Translations under genes and position numbers: made by a program
The notes under the pieces: generated by a model
Told to the model about the DNA's origin: nothing
What the model saw: only the letters and a program-made list of their open reading frames with translations
Database searches by the model: none
Shown: positions 54,043 to 63,243 of the stretch, in pieces
How positions within the stretch are numbered: the stretch's first letter is position 1
Layout of the letters: every line of letters begins with the position of its first letter
Assembly (NCBI GenBank): GCA_963210315.1
Contig: OY723311.1
Span: forward strand, 372,001 to 436,000
DNA from: Rhynchopus euleeides
Taxonomy: Eukaryota; Euglenozoa; Diplonemea; Diplonemida; Diplonemidae
Direction: 5' to 3'
Length of the DNA: 64,000 nt

Positions 54043-54732
54043 CTAAGGCGCATATTTTGCAAGATCTATTCTCGTCATTGTTCCCGAGAGGAGTCGTGAC
54101 GGCCCTGCTGCATCGCACTCCGCGATGGATATCGCCATGCTGTCCACATCCACAAGCCGATACGTCAGCGATACCACCGCAGAGCACGCGTTGGACTCAA
54201 TGTGGGTAAACAGGAGGGCATTGGGCCCCAGAACAAAACGCCCTGTGCACGGCGCCCCTTCATAGTCGTAGGTTATGCTCAGTTCCGTCGGGGAAGCCTC
54301 GTGCAGCAGCATGGTGTACATCACACGCGTCGCACCGAGCTGTCCCGCAGGCACCACGCTCCACGTCAGACACCTGTCGGGCCCCTCCACCTCCTCCTCC
54401 TGTATCGTGATCAGCAGGTTGCTGTTTCGCCGGAACTGGAATGTGCCACCAAAGTCACGCTCCTCCACAGACCTCTTCCATGTCCCCACGAGGTAGTCCA
54501 CAGCATCCCTGGGCGCCCCCAGGGACACGCCCGACATCGGCTGCCCTGCCCGGAGGACTCGCCCCGATGCGCGCCGGGGTACCTTCAGACCCTTGGGTGT
54601 GCTGCTACGCACCTGAATATGCTTATCCGATGGGGTGGCAAATCGGAGCGAGCAGTCCGACCTCGGGAGCCGGCTACGCCCCTGTGGTACCCCCAGCCGT
54701 GAGGGGCGCGCAGGGGGCACCGGCACCGGCAC
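54043..54732 (-). CDS. Hypothetical protein, possibly beta-barrel (lipocalin-like) fold
   Basis: Frame of 229 codons from a GTG at 54732; an internal ATG (MSGVSLGAPRD) gives a shorter product of about 167 residues. The C-terminal 160 residues are well-formed: AVDYLVGTWKRSVEERDFGG, TFQFRRNSNLLITI, SITYDYEGAPCTGRFVLGP, LLFTHIESNACSAVV, LTYRLVDVDSMAISIAEC. The alternating strand pattern and an early VGTW motif recall small lipocalin-type barrels, but I cannot assign a family. An ATG-led frame upstream (MAAGQDNGETYTARS, near 54900) lies in another phase and could be a first exon. TAA or similar stop at 54043 is preceded by RIDLAKYAP. Confidence 0.5.
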   Translation of the reverse strand: MPVPVPPARPSRLGVPQGRSRLPRSDCSLRFATPSDKHIQVRSSTPKGLKVPRRASGRVLRAGQPMSGVSLGAPRDAVDYLVGTWKRSVEERDFGGTFQFRRNSNLLITIQEEEVEGPDRCLTWSVVPAGQLGATRVMYTMLLHEASPTELSITYDYEGAPCTGRFVLGPNALLFTHIESNACSAVVSLTYRLVDVDSMAISIAECDAAGPSRLLSGTMTRIDLAKYAP

Positions 54733-55768
54733 CGGAGGCGGGGGAGGGCAGTCGGCAGCGTCTTTCTGCCGACGCGGCCTCTCGGAGCACTGCTGCTGAC
54801 CCGTGGTAAAGGAGGTGTGTAAGAAGCAAATGGGGTAGAGTGGGGCGTGTGCTCGGGAGAGCGCGCGGTGTACGTTTCCCCGTTGTCTTGTCCTGCAGCC
54901 ATGGGTGGGTAATGCAGGTGGTGCCGGTGGTGGGGATGGGGAGGGAGTGGCAGTGGTGCATATAGGGGGGTGTCAAACACAACGGAGTGTCCCGTGTCAG
55001 CCGGATCGTTCGGCAGGGGAGGTGGGTTGGGGTGATGAGGGTTGTTCTTGAGTGCAGACCTGGCACGTTGCTACATCCAGGTTCCAAAAAATCGTTTTCG
55101 TTGAATTTCTTTTCGTTGTCTTGTTTTTTTTGTTTTGCAGAAATACGTCGGTGTGGGTCCAGCTAAATACCAGAGAGGTGGGCATGACGGACAACAGACA
55201 CGACACACTGTGCCTTCGCAAGGCAGCCCTCTCATCACAACGCAAGGCCTGTGGGTGTGGGCAACCTGCCGCACGCAAAACATGCGGAGAAGTGGGATGG
55301 GAAACAGAAAAAGAACTCACGGGGGGTGGTGCACCGACGTGTTGTCAAACACGACGTGCAACCACCTGCAGCAGCTGGGCAAATACAACCAGGCAGATGT
55401 AGGTCGGGACACTGGGGGGGGCAGGGCTGGAAAGCCTTGCCCCACACGATGGGTGCCGGACCCGGAAATCAGCAGCCTGGCCCACCCGAAAAAGAGGTGA
55501 GCGTGTTGGCTTTCGATGTGGCCTTTTGATAAGGTCGAGGCGGATACACAGCAATCCCCATGCAAGAGAGAAACGCAGACCCCACCCCCACCCCACCCAC
55601 CCTTTGCCCTGCCACACCGCTCCATATGTTTTGCTGTGTGGCAGTGCGGTGGTCCCACAAGATCCAGCAAAACCATAGACACAGGAAGTATCCACTGAAG
55701 GCAACCAGAGGTTTTTATTTTGTGCATTGCAGATTTCTCTGCCCCTCCTGACCCAACACTCCACTGGG
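54733..55768. other. Intergenic, possible upstream exon only
   Basis: T-rich tract ending GTTTTGCAG (55131-55139) on the plus strand looks like a splice acceptor, but I found no convincing coding exon after it. Otherwise short frames. Confidence 0.35.
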
Positions 55769-55895
55769 GCCCTGCTCAGAAGTGCAGAAAAGTCGCGCAG
55801 CTTGCAAGGCCTCGCGGAGAAAGGGTGTAGCCACCTCTCGCAACGCTGCCTGCAAAGTGACACAGTGTCGACACAACAGTTGACACAGCGCGAAG
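55769..55895 (+). repeat. CTCAGAAGTGCAGAAA dispersed repeat, diverged copy 4
   Basis: GCTCAGAAGTGCAGAAAAGT, GTGACACAGTG and GCGCGAAGCCACC blocks as in the 52.7-kb copies, with an insertion. It lies just beyond the 3' end of the large minus-strand gene. Confidence 0.55.
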
Positions 55896-55902
55896 CCACC
55901 CA

Positions 55903-58900
55903 CTAGCAGGCCATGGGGAGTGGGGGCAACTGGGGGTACTTTGCATGTCGCAGGGTCTCAAGGCGTGTCGAGGCGATAACGTTGCTGGCCACCGCAGAGG
56001 CCAACCGTGCCTTGCTCTTCAGGGGCTGCAGCTTGGGTGCGGACACCTTGGTGCTGTGGCCGGCGTTGATCCCATCCAGAAGTTTCCCGAGGTTCTGCGA
56101 GACTACCCGCGTCCCGCCCTCCCCCTCCGCACCTGCCTGGCCCTGCCCCCGCTGCTGCTTCGCCACCGGCTTCAGCTTCTTCGGCACCCGCAGCGCCGGG
56201 ATCACCGACGCAACCGACGACACCCTCGCACCCCCCGGGAGCCCATCCCCCATCTCCGCCACGCTCAGCCTGGGCGACAGGCGGGGCGACACCCTTGGCG
56301 ACAGGCTCCCATCCCCCGATGCATCGTCACCCTCCTCCTCCTCTTCCTCCCCCTCCGCCGCCCCCTCCACCCCCTCCGCACCCCGCCTGGCAGCCCTGCC
56401 GCGGGGGGAGGAAGACAAGGACTGCTTCTGCTTCTGCTGATGCTTTGCGGACACCCCGGCACCTCCGGCTCCACCACCGCCACCTCCATCCCCTCCTCCA
56501 CCCTGCCCCACCGCCGTGTCACTCCCTCCGGGAAAAAGCGCCTGGAGCGGCTCGGCTGCCCCACAGAATGTCTCCTCAGAGATTCCTCCCGACCCTCCCT
56601 GGAGAGTAGAGTGGATTGGTTCGCCCTGTTCCTGCTGTTGCTGCTGTTGAGACTGTTGGTGCTGCTGCTGCTGTTGATGTTGAAGTTGTTGTTGTTGCAG
56701 CTGCCGGGAGCCTTCAGCAGGGCGGTGCCACGGGAGGTCTGGGACAGCCCTCGGGGCATGCTGCTGCAGCTTCCGCTGCACCCTCTGCTGCACCGCGTTG
56801 ATAAACTGCTCCGCCTCACTCAGCACCGGAGGCGCCTCCTCCACCTGCACAGGCGCCTCCTCCGCAGCTCCCGCTGCACCGCCCTGCCTCCCCCTCCTCA
56901 CCCCCCTCGCCCCGCCCCTCCCCTGCTTCCCCCTCCGCCACGCCGCCGCCGCCACAGCCGGGGCCTTCACCTTCGCCCGCGGGGCACGCCCCGCCACCCC
57001 ACGAGATACACTCCCCTGCGACAATGCAGCATCCCCATTCACCCCCTCCTTCCCCACCGGCGCCGCACCCTCAGAGGGGGTGTCGCTGGGAGGCGATGGG
57101 GTGGGGTGAGCACGCTCCGCACCCTCCTCCTCTTCTGACACACCCACCTGCATGCCAGGCCCGGTCGAAGAAGCGTTTACAGAACCACCCCGATCCGCCG
57201 TGATGTCAGAAGAGGCGGGGTGGGATGAGCTACCCCGCGCCCCCTCGCCCCCCTCCGCCCCCACCCCATCCCCCCCGCCGGTGGGGGGGGCGTTCCCCTC
57301 TGCTGCTGTGGAGGGGTCTTGGAGAGGAGGAGGGTGATCCTCGCCACCTCCATGGGGTGGGGGTGTGCCCTGGGGTGTCGTGGCGTGGGGTGCCACCACG
57401 GGGTGCGGCCCTCCGGTGCGATCCGCAGAGGGGGATATGGAATGGCTGCGGTGTGTCGCGGAAAGGACCTCCTCTAAAGAGGTTGCCTTCTGGAGGGACT
57501 GCCGCATCTCCGAATCCTCCGCACGCTGCGATGGCGTCTTCGGCATGCCGGAGGCGGTGCTGCTGTTGAAGGTTTTGTCGGGAATGGCATCCCCACAGCC
57601 CATCCCGGGCGGGGTGGGTGACGGGGGCGACTCCCCAGCAACCCCCGCTGCTTCGCCAGAGGTGGAAGAGGAAGGGTGGCCACCGCCAACACCACCACCA
57701 CCACCACTACCATCCCCCTTTGAACCAGACTTCCCCTTCTTCCCGCGAGCCTTCTTCTTCCGCTTGGATTTTCCCCCCAATCCCCCAGGGGGTTTCCCAC
57801 CGCCCTGCTCCGCAGCGACTCCCCCGGCGGGGAGGGGTGTGGAAATGTCTCCTCCTCCTGCTCCTCCTCCTCCTCCACCCCCCACTTCATCCCCTTCCCC
57901 CTCCTCCGCCTCCTCCTCCGAGATATCAAACGAATCGTCGGACATCACCTCACTGCCATTGGGGCTGCTCTCCCCCTCCCAGACAGCCTCCCCTTCCCCC
58001 GCCTCGGCGTCGCTCCCCTCGCCCCCCTCCTGGAGTATCCCTGGGGGGAGAGGGGGTGGGACTGCGCCCCGAGGGCACCCCCCGGTGCCTGTGAAGGCTG
58101 TCTCCCTCCTGTGGAACACCTGCGTGTCATACTCCAGATCTTCGAGGAACGCCGCGGTGGCGGAGGGGGCGGGAGGCTCCGCTTCGGAGTCCTCTTCCCC
58201 CCCCGCTCCATCCCGAAATCCCTTTGAGAGGTCTCCTCCGAGGCTCAGCCCAACTGGGGGTGGGATGCCCGAAGCTCCGCCCCATTCGGGGTCCTCGCTG
58301 CACTCCGACACAACACTCCCACGGGGGAACACCGCGGCGTACTCCGCTCGGCGTGATTTCCGACCCCCTCCTGGAGAAGAAGGCTCTGCTGCGAGAAGGC
58401 CTCTCCTTCCTGCGGCACCCTGCCTCAAACCCCGGCGGAGGTTCGGCGCAGGGTTGAAGATAAGATGAGAAGGCGCGGTTGGGGAGAATGCCTGCTGTTG
58501 CTGCTGCTGCTGCCATTCGGAGAGCTTCGAAGGCAAGGCACCCTCCGCAAGGCCAAACGTGGCAAGCTTGAGGGATATGACATCCCCCCGGTGCTGCAAA
58601 GTGGAGGGGCTGTGCTCCGCAACCACCTCACCCAGCCTGTCCCTCTCAATCCCCAGAACCTGCATCAGCCGCTCCGCCTCCTCCGTCAGGACATCCTGCA
58701 GCACGGCTTGCCTGGAGATGCCTTCCTCGCCCCCACCCCCCTCCCGCATCTGCTCCTGGAGGGAGGAGATTTTCCCCCGAATCGCCCACACCACCTCCTG
58801 GAAGAACACATCGCGTATCACAGCAGCCTCCGTCGGAGGAGGAGGAGGAGTGCCACCCTGTGGAACCTCGCAGGTGTTTCCCTCCGGAGGAGGAGATGGT

Positions 58901-61900
58901 GGGTTTTCCTCTGGAGGCTCAGGGATCACCCCGTTGACCGCTGCCACCTCGATTGCTTCCAGGGAGGCGGCGAAGGGGTGAGGTGGGGGGGGAGGGGAGG
59001 AAAGAGTCGCAGCACCTCCGCACCACACACTCCCCCGGAGCGGCGCCTGCGGGAGGCGAGGGAGAACTGCCGTGCCTCTGTTGCTGTGGGTTGTGGCGGT
59101 GCCTTCCTCCCCGAGCGGATGCTCCGGAGAGGATGCGTGGGAGCCGTTGCGGCGGCACCCCACCCCTGCCTGCCGCCCTTCCGGACCCAACGCCTCCCGG
59201 AGGGCCTCCAGGGCAGACATGAAGGGGCACTGCGAAGCCGGGATATCCGCCGCGGCAAGCCCCCCCACACCCGGCGCGTCGCAGCAGTCCCCCCAGAACC
59301 CCGGCAGCTCCGAGATGAACCGAAACAGCTGCTCCGCGGTGAACGGGGTGCCCTCCCCCATCTCCTGGAGGGACGGGGCCCCGCTGCTGGCAGCGGGCTC
59401 CGTGTTGGCGCCATCCCCTCCCCCCTCCCCTCCTCCTCCTCCTCCTCCTCCTCCTCCTCCTCCTCCTCCTCCTCCTCCCCCTCCTCCTCCTCCTCCTCCT
59501 CCTCCTCCTCCTCCTCCTCCTCCTCCTCCTCCTCCTCCTCCTCCTCCTCCTCCTCCTCCTCCTCCTCCTCCTCCTCCTCCTCCTCCTCCTCCTCCTCCTC
59601 CTCCTCCTCCTCCTCCTCCTCCCCCTCCTCCTCCTCCTCCTCCTCCTCCTCCTCCTCCTCCTCCTCCTCCTCCTCCTCCTCCTCCTCCTCCTCCTCCTCC
59701 TCCTCCTCCTCCTCCTCCTCCTCCTCCTCCTCCTCCTCCTCCTCCTCCTCCTCCTCCTCCTCCTCCTCCTCCTCCTCCTCCTCCTCCTCCTCCTCCTCCT
59801 CCTCCTCCTCCTCCTCCTCCTCCTCCTCCTCCTCCTCCTCCTCCTCCTCCTCCTCCTCCTCCTCCTCCTCCTCCTCCCCCTCCTCCTCCTCCTCCTCCTC
59901 CTCCTCCTCCTCCTCCTCCTCCTCCTCCTCCTCCTCCTCCTCCTCCTCCTCCTCCTCCTCCTCCTCCTCCTCCTCCTCCTCCTCCTCCTCCTCCTCCTCC
60001 TCCTCCTCCTCCTCCTCCTCCTCCTCCTCCTCCTCCTCCTCCTCCTCCTCCCGCCCCACCAGCTGCAGGAGGCGCAGGAGACTGCACCTCTGTGGCACGC
60101 CAGGCCTCCGGGAGGAAATCTTTCGGTGATGGGGTGGGGGTGGCAGCGGCGCCTCCTCCACCGCCCAGCTTCGGAGAACTGTAGAGGAGGGTATCCCGGT
60201 GGCATGCCGGGCAGAGCCATTCACTCCCGCGGAACCACAGCTGCTGCTGCTGTTGGCTGCGCTCCTTCTGCTCCTGAACCCCCTGCTTGCAGAGGGCGCA
60301 CGACGGAGGGTGGTGCTGCTGCTGCTGTTGATTTTGCTGCTGCTGCTGCTGCTGCTGCCCACGCCCTCCCCCGCGTCTCCGCCCCACACCCTTCCCCCCC
60401 TGGGAGCGCTGGGTGGCGGCTGCGGCCGCAGCGGCGGGTGGAGGCGCGACGCACGCCGGGAGGCTTCTCCCCAGCCTCCTGGTGTAGGGCAGCGACTTCG
60501 CAGACCCCTTGGTGTGGAGGAGGAAGAGGAGCGCCTTGGGGCCGAAAACCCTCACCAGAACCGTCTTCAGCAGCGCGAAGAGGGCGCCGGGGGCGGGGGG
60601 TTGCGGGGGTTGGGGAGGCTGGGGGGCGGGATCCCCTCCCACGCCTCCTGCAGCATCCCCCCCGACGCTGTCTCCCGGGGGTGTGCAGAATGCGGTGCAG
60701 ATGTAGTAAGCCCAGCTGATAAACTCCCCCTTGTCATATGCCCTCCGGGCAACCCCTGGGAGGCAGGGGTAGCCGAAACCCTCAGGCCCCGCCTGCATCT
60801 GCGTGTCGCAGAGGATGTCCCCGACGGCCTGGGTGTAGCGGTGCACGTGGGGGTTGAGGGTGACCATCTCGGCGACAGCGCCCTCCGTGTCGACCCCGAG
60901 GGACTTTGGGGAGAGGGCCCACCAGGCGTCGAGGAGGTGGAGAATTTCAGGAAAATCCCCCAGGGGAACGCAGGAAGAAGAAGAAGAACCCTCCAAATTG
61001 CAGCCCCCCCCCTTGAGGAGAAGCGGTGAGAAATCCCAGAGCCCTGGGGTGCATTCTTCGTAGGGGGGCAGGCAGGCGCGCCTGCCTGTCGGAGGTGTGG
61101 CGGTGGCGGTGGTGGTGGGATCTGAGGAGCCCTCCGCGTTAAACCTGCGGCAGATGAGCTTTGCACGCCAGACCCAGGAGAGCACCTTTTCGACAGCCCA
61201 TTTCCGGAGGTCGACTCCGCCGCGGCGGTTCATTGCGGTGTGGAAGGACATTCCAACCTTCTCATATAGGCAGAGGGTGCTGCCGACACTGCCACCTCCA
61301 CCTCCTCCACCACCCACAGCCTTGAGGGGGCGCGGCAGAGGCGGTTGGGGCGTACCCACCGCATCAGCCACCGGCAGCAGGGGCGAGGCAGCCTCCGGCG
61401 AGTTTGCAAACCTCGCCGCAGATTTGACAAACTCCGCAGCCCGCCGCACCCCGCCCGCCTCCCCGATGATCTCGACACACCTCCTCCCCGGGGCGGAATC
61501 ACAAGGCCCCGCCTCCTCAGCACCCACCCCGCCCCCCTGGGCCACGCAGAGCCGCACCCCGCATGAGATCTCAAAGGGTTGTATGCCGAAGGGGAGGGAC
61601 ACATGGTCTGTCGGGTGCACCTTCGACGGGGCTTTTCTGCTGAGGCTCAACCCCGACACCCTGCTGATGCGGAGCCATGGCCCTCCGGGGGAGCCTGAAA
61701 TGTCGAGCTGCACGTCTGCCTGCAGAGGCACTGCGCTGCGGAGGCAGTAGTACGACACTGTGACAGGCGCATCCCCTTGGAAGCGGAATGCCCGGGTCGG
61801 GTTTCCCTTCAGACCGGAGAGTGTGGGGAATGAGCGGTGTTCCTCGGAGTCGAGATCTAGCTCCTCATAGAGGAGTGCCTGCTGGTGGTTCCGGCTGCGC

Positions 61901-62139
61901 TGCCAGAAGGTGGCGATGCAGGGGGTGAGGGAGGTTCCATCCGTCGCGGTGATGCGGGCAAACCGCACCGCCCCCGTCAGCACCTCGGCACACCCCTCCG
62001 GGACTGTAAAGGAGAGGCGTGTATCAGGGAGCCCTGCAAGGCGGTATTCCCCTGAGGGTTGCGACGGGGTTCCGTGAGACTCCCTCCGGTGGCACACCAA
62101 GGTTGAGAACTGCAGCCCTGACTCGCCTCGGGAGGGCAT
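55903..62139 (-). CDS. Giant low-complexity protein with about 208-residue poly-Gly tract
   Basis: 2078 codons from ATG 62139 (in-frame GTG at 62196 is less likely) to TAG 55903, with no intron required. Residues 1-450 are the most ordered part: LSFTVPEGCAEVLTGAVRFA, CIATFWQRSRNHQQALLYEE, VSLPFGIQPFEISCGVRLCV, LSWVWRAKLICRRF. Near residues 610-646 there is a putative zinc ribbon: CALCK, then a Gln-rich spacer, then CPACH. Residues about 697-904 are uninterrupted Gly encoded by GGA. The rest is Gly/Ser/Glu/Pro/Gln-rich with a Lys-rich patch (KSKRKKKARGKKGK) and a basic C-terminus (KLQPLKSKARLASAVAS). Unrecognised; composition suggests a scaffold or nucleic-acid-associated protein. The repeat length may be affected by assembly. 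Confidence 0.65.
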   Translation of the reverse strand: MPSRGESGLQFSTLVCHRRESHGTPSQPSGEYRLAGLPDTRLSFTVPEGCAEVLTGAVRFARITATDGTSLTPCIATFWQRSRNHQQALLYEELDLDSEEHRSFPTLSGLKGNPTRAFRFQGDAPVTVSYYCLRSAVPLQADVQLDISGSPGGPWLRISRVSGLSLSRKAPSKVHPTDHVSLPFGIQPFEISCGVRLCVAQGGGVGAEEAGPCDSAPGRRCVEIIGEAGGVRRAAEFVKSAARFANSPEAASPLLPVADAVGTPQPPLPRPLKAVGGGGGGGGSVGSTLCLYEKVGMSFHTAMNRRGGVDLRKWAVEKVLSWVWRAKLICRRFNAEGSSDPTTTATATPPTGRRACLPPYEECTPGLWDFSPLLLKGGGCNLEGSSSSSCVPLGDFPEILHLLDAWWALSPKSLGVDTEGAVAEMVTLNPHVHRYTQAVGDILCDTQMQAGPEGFGYPCLPGVARRAYDKGEFISWAYYICTAFCTPPGDSVGGDAAGGVGGDPAPQPPQPPQPPAPGALFALLKTVLVRVFGPKALLFLLHTKGSAKSLPYTRRLGRSLPACVAPPPAAAAAAATQRSQGGKGVGRRRGGGRGQQQQQQQQNQQQQQHHPPSCALCKQGVQEQKERSQQQQQLWFRGSEWLCPACHRDTLLYSSPKLGGGGGAAATPTPSPKDFLPEAWRATEVQSPAPPAAGGAGGGGGGGGGGGGGGGGGGGGGGGGGGGGGGGGGGGGGGGGGGGGGGGGGGGGGGGGGGGGGGGGGGGGGGGGGGGGGGGGGGGGGGGGGGGGGGGGGGGGGGGGGGGGGGGGGGGGGGGGGGGGGGGGGGGGGGGGGGGGGGGGGGGGGGGGGGGGGGGGGGGGGGGGGGGGGGGGGGGGGGGGGGGGGGGGGGGGGGGGGGGGGGGGEGGGDGANTEPAASSGAPSLQEMGEGTPFTAEQLFRFISELPGFWGDCCDAPGVGGLAAADIPASQCPFMSALEALREALGPEGRQAGVGCRRNGSHASSPEHPLGEEGTATTHSNRGTAVLPRLPQAPLRGSVWCGGAATLSSPPPPPHPFAASLEAIEVAAVNGVIPEPPEENPPSPPPEGNTCEVPQGGTPPPPPTEAAVIRDVFFQEVVWAIRGKISSLQEQMREGGGGEEGISRQAVLQDVLTEEAERLMQVLGIERDRLGEVVAEHSPSTLQHRGDVISLKLATFGLAEGALPSKLSEWQQQQQQQAFSPTAPSHLIFNPAPNLRRGLRQGAAGRRGLLAAEPSSPGGGRKSRRAEYAAVFPRGSVVSECSEDPEWGGASGIPPPVGLSLGGDLSKGFRDGAGGEEDSEAEPPAPSATAAFLEDLEYDTQVFHRRETAFTGTGGCPRGAVPPPLPPGILQEGGEGSDAEAGEGEAVWEGESSPNGSEVMSDDSFDISEEEAEEGEGDEVGGGGGGGAGGGDISTPLPAGGVAAEQGGGKPPGGLGGKSKRKKKARGKKGKSGSKGDGSGGGGGVGGGHPSSSTSGEAAGVAGESPPSPTPPGMGCGDAIPDKTFNSSTASGMPKTPSQRAEDSEMRQSLQKATSLEEVLSATHRSHSISPSADRTGGPHPVVAPHATTPQGTPPPHGGGEDHPPPLQDPSTAAEGNAPPTGGGDGVGAEGGEGARGSSSHPASSDITADRGGSVNASSTGPGMQVGVSEEEEGAERAHPTPSPPSDTPSEGAAPVGKEGVNGDAALSQGSVSRGVAGRAPRAKVKAPAVAAAAWRRGKQGRGGARGVRRGRQGGAAGAAEEAPVQVEEAPPVLSEAEQFINAVQQRVQRKLQQHAPRAVPDLPWHRPAEGSRQLQQQQLQHQQQQQHQQSQQQQQQEQGEPIHSTLQGGSGGISEETFCGAAEPLQALFPGGSDTAVGQGGGGDGGGGGGAGGAGVSAKHQQKQKQSLSSSPRGRAARRGAEGVEGAAEGEEEEEEGDDASGDGSLSPRVSPRLSPRLSVAEMGDGLPGGARVSSVASVIPALRVPKKLKPVAKQQRGQGQAGAEGEGGTRVVSQNLGKLLDGINAGHSTKVSAPKLQPLKSKARLASAVASNVIASTRLETLRHAKYPQLPPLPMAC
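59428..60051. repeat. (TCC)n / (GGA)n microsatellite, about 208 triplets
   Basis: Nearly pure TCC repeats on the plus strand with only a few CCC triplets (near 59477, 59621 and 59878). Homopurine-homopyrimidine mirror symmetry could form triplex DNA. In the three minus frames it reads Gly, Glu or Arg; only Gly is continuous with the 6.2-kb frame. Confidence 0.95.
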
Positions 62140-63243
62140 GGCTGGGGGGTGGGAGAGTGGAGAGGGAGGGGGTAGAGGGCCAGTTCTCCACAACACCCTC
62201 TTGCAATGAATGAGGTGGGCAGCGGGGGGAGGAGGGGGAGGAGGAGAAGGAGGGAAGGGGAAGGGTGTCTAGGCAAAGACTACGCAGGGCGGGGAGGGCA
62301 TGGCAGCCATACAGCGGGGTGTGCAAAAGGGTGCCGAGGGGGTAGGGGGATGGATGTGCCTGGTTTGGGGGCCTGGGAGGGGGTGGTGGTGGTGGTGGTG
62401 GTGTTAGCAGAGAGCTTGTTCGGGTGTGCCCTGCAGTGGGCAACAGGGGTTTGGGCTATGGTTTGTGCCGAGGAGGTCAGGCGATGGCAGGCAGGGGTGG
62501 GGAGGGGGCGGCGGCAGCAGGGGGGGAGTGTGGGGGGTGTGTGGTGTGCTCGTGTTGCGGCGGACAGTCAACCCTGGAGGGGCCACTTGTTTGGGGTGGT
62601 GCCCTGAAATCGTACTCCTTTCGCTTTATGGAATGCACCCTGTCCAGCAACTGTGACAAGTTGTATGGTTCTCCTCTGTTTAGTTCGCGACTTCGCTACG
62701 CTTTGTCGGACTTGGAATGAGGAAAAGGGAGTCTCCCGAACAAGACGCCACGCCAAAACAAAAACTAAACACGCCGAAGAAATCCCAGAGTTAGAACAGC
62801 AGAAGCTAGATAGTTGTATGGTATTCAAGAGAGCGGCTGCGGCACGGGGCGAGAACCGTGCGCTCTGCTGGTCGGCGGGGTCGCATGGGGAGATGAGATC
62901 ACCCCTTCGCAGCAACCGCGTCGCAGCACAACCGCCCTGCAAGAAGAATGCGATCGTGCTCCGTGGCATCAATTGTGACAGGGGTCACTTTTCTGCGCAA
63001 CAGAGCACAGCCCTGGAGCAGGGCGGTAACACGGAGAGGGAGGGGGGGGGGGGGATGAGGATATCCTGCCGCGGAGAGAAACGTCTGCATCAGGCACATT
63101 GATTATTACTGCCAAAGGTCAACTTCCAGCTTTCATGCTGCTGTTTCGGACCTTTCGATCCTTCACAGGCTTCCGTGATTGCTTCCAATCCTTGGGTGGC
63201 ATGTTGTGGCGGGATTCTGTGGGGGTGCTGTGCAGCGCATGGC
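62140..63243. other. Intergenic between two minus-strand genes
   Basis: GGT and G-rich tracts (62370-62400, 62500-62535) and short frames. This is the 5' flank of the giant protein gene and the 3' flank of the reductase. No RNA gene recognised. Confidence 0.5.

Noticed and set aside
58465..60389. Poly-Ser, poly-Pro, poly-Glu and poly-Arg frames over the (TCC)n tract
   Set aside because: These are the other readings of the same triplet repeat; only the poly-Gly frame is continuous with long, ordered flanking sequence.
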